From: Pseudomonadota bacterium
GTDB lineage: Bacteria > Myxococcota_A > UBA796 > GCA-2862545
Length of the DNA stretch: 51,552 nucleotides
NCBI GenBank assembly: GCA_023954855.1
Contig: JAGSGY010000036.1
Location: 1-51,552 of the forward strand
Direction of reading: 5' to 3'
The first letter of the stretch is position 1. Every line of letters begins with the position of its first letter. This document shows positions 51,415 through 51,552 of the stretch, one piece after another. Position numbers and translations under genes: made by a program. Under the pieces are notes generated by a model. The model was not told where the DNA came from. It saw nothing but the letters and a program-made list of their open reading frames with translations, and made no database searches.

Positions 51415-51552
51415 AGCCTCACGTATGCAGACTTCTCGAAGCCCTCGCCGAGTCACACCCCGACCGCCTGGCCATCGTCGAGCCGGGGGGACGCACAGTG
51501 ACCTTTGCGCAGCTTGCCGAGAACGCGGCATGCATCGCCGGGGGGCTTCGGG
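51411..51552 (+). CDS. AMP-dependent synthetase/ligase, N-terminal fragment (truncated by window)
   Basis: A GTG at 51411 overlaps the GNAT stop (GTGA), and the frame is open to the end of the window (47 codons). The translation VKPHVCRLLEALAESHPDRL followed by AIVEPGGRTVTFAQLAENAA is the usual N terminus of acyl-CoA ligases and other ANL-superfamily adenylating enzymes (LLxxLAxxHPDRxAI, xGRxxTFxxL). It would activate a carboxylic acid with ATP. The fatty-acid or aryl substrate cannot be told from this part. Confidence 0.75.
   Translation, partial: MKPHVCRLLEALAESHPDRLAIVEPGGRTVTFAQLAENAACIAGGLR

Noticed and set aside
1-51552. tRNA, rRNA, mobile genes or prophage
   Set aside because: No cloverleaf, rRNA segment, transposase, integrase or phage protein was recognised in reading; small RNAs cannot be excluded.

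Overview
The window is a gene-dense (about 66% G+C by eye), almost gap-free piece of a Gram-negative chromosome. The best guess is a member of the Myxococcota or a neighbouring former-deltaproteobacterial lineage. Four things point there: a eukaryote-like Ser/Thr kinase and three FHA domains; many lipoproteins, one with an Asp/Ser/Thr/Gly-rich stretch; several outer-membrane barrel and TPR proteins; and a complete TamB/Omp85 pair. No rRNA, tRNA, CRISPR array, integrase, transposase or phage gene was recognised, so this reads as core chromosome. No family call could be tested by database search; calls rest on visible motifs and architecture.

Layout. 1-4.6 kb: 3' end of a LysR regulator, then a convergent operon of an HExxH lipoprotein, a phosphohexomutase and Sua5 (tRNA t6A synthesis). 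4.6-10.6 kb: SprT-like/DUF2786 protein, a secreted beta-propeller lipoprotein behind a textbook sigma-54 promoter, GrpB-like, AraC-like and flavin monooxygenase genes. 10.6-10.9 kb: 35-bp tandem repeats next to a long inverted repeat. 10.9-12.9 kb: dksA, an outer-membrane protein and a TetR regulator. 12.9-19.0 kb, minus strand: ribF, aroE, two FHA proteins, a HEAT-like lipoprotein and a membrane GGDEF protein with a degenerate motif. 19.1-21.5 kb: two small secreted proteins and an ETHE1-like metallo-beta-lactamase-fold enzyme. 21.5-28.6 kb, minus strand: Ser/Thr kinase, two exported proteins, aldehyde dehydrogenase and two unknowns. 28.7-35.8 kb: tamB and a very large Omp85/TamA-like gene. 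35.8-42.3 kb, minus strand: aroK-aroB-lipoprotein-TPR-aroQ-accB-accC-lipoprotein. 42.3-47.5 kb: YbjN-like, beta-helix (bactofilin-like) fusion, vWA-like lipoprotein, outer-membrane barrel and TPR protein. 47.5-51.6 kb: an Ig-like lipoprotein, then a translationally coupled dolichol/phytol-kinase-like, GNAT and AMP-ligase cassette running off the window.

Functionally, four of the seven shikimate-pathway enzymes (AroB, AroQ, AroE, AroK) are here, with both biotin-dependent acetyl-CoA carboxylase subunits AccB and AccC. A large share of the rest concerns the cell envelope: the Tam pair, barrels, lipoproteins and the possible lipid cassette. Signalling proteins (kinase, FHA, GGDEF) are interleaved with these. 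Genes are tightly coupled: many 4-nt ATGA/GTGA overlaps, and four convergent gene pairs share one CTAG as both stop codons.

The most unusual items are the 10.6-10.9 kb repeat structure, the shared-CTAG gene ends, the bactofilin-like/vWA/barrel/TPR block, the multi-POTRA Omp85 protein, the lipid cassette at the right edge, and two genes whose best start codons look non-canonical (ATA and CTG).
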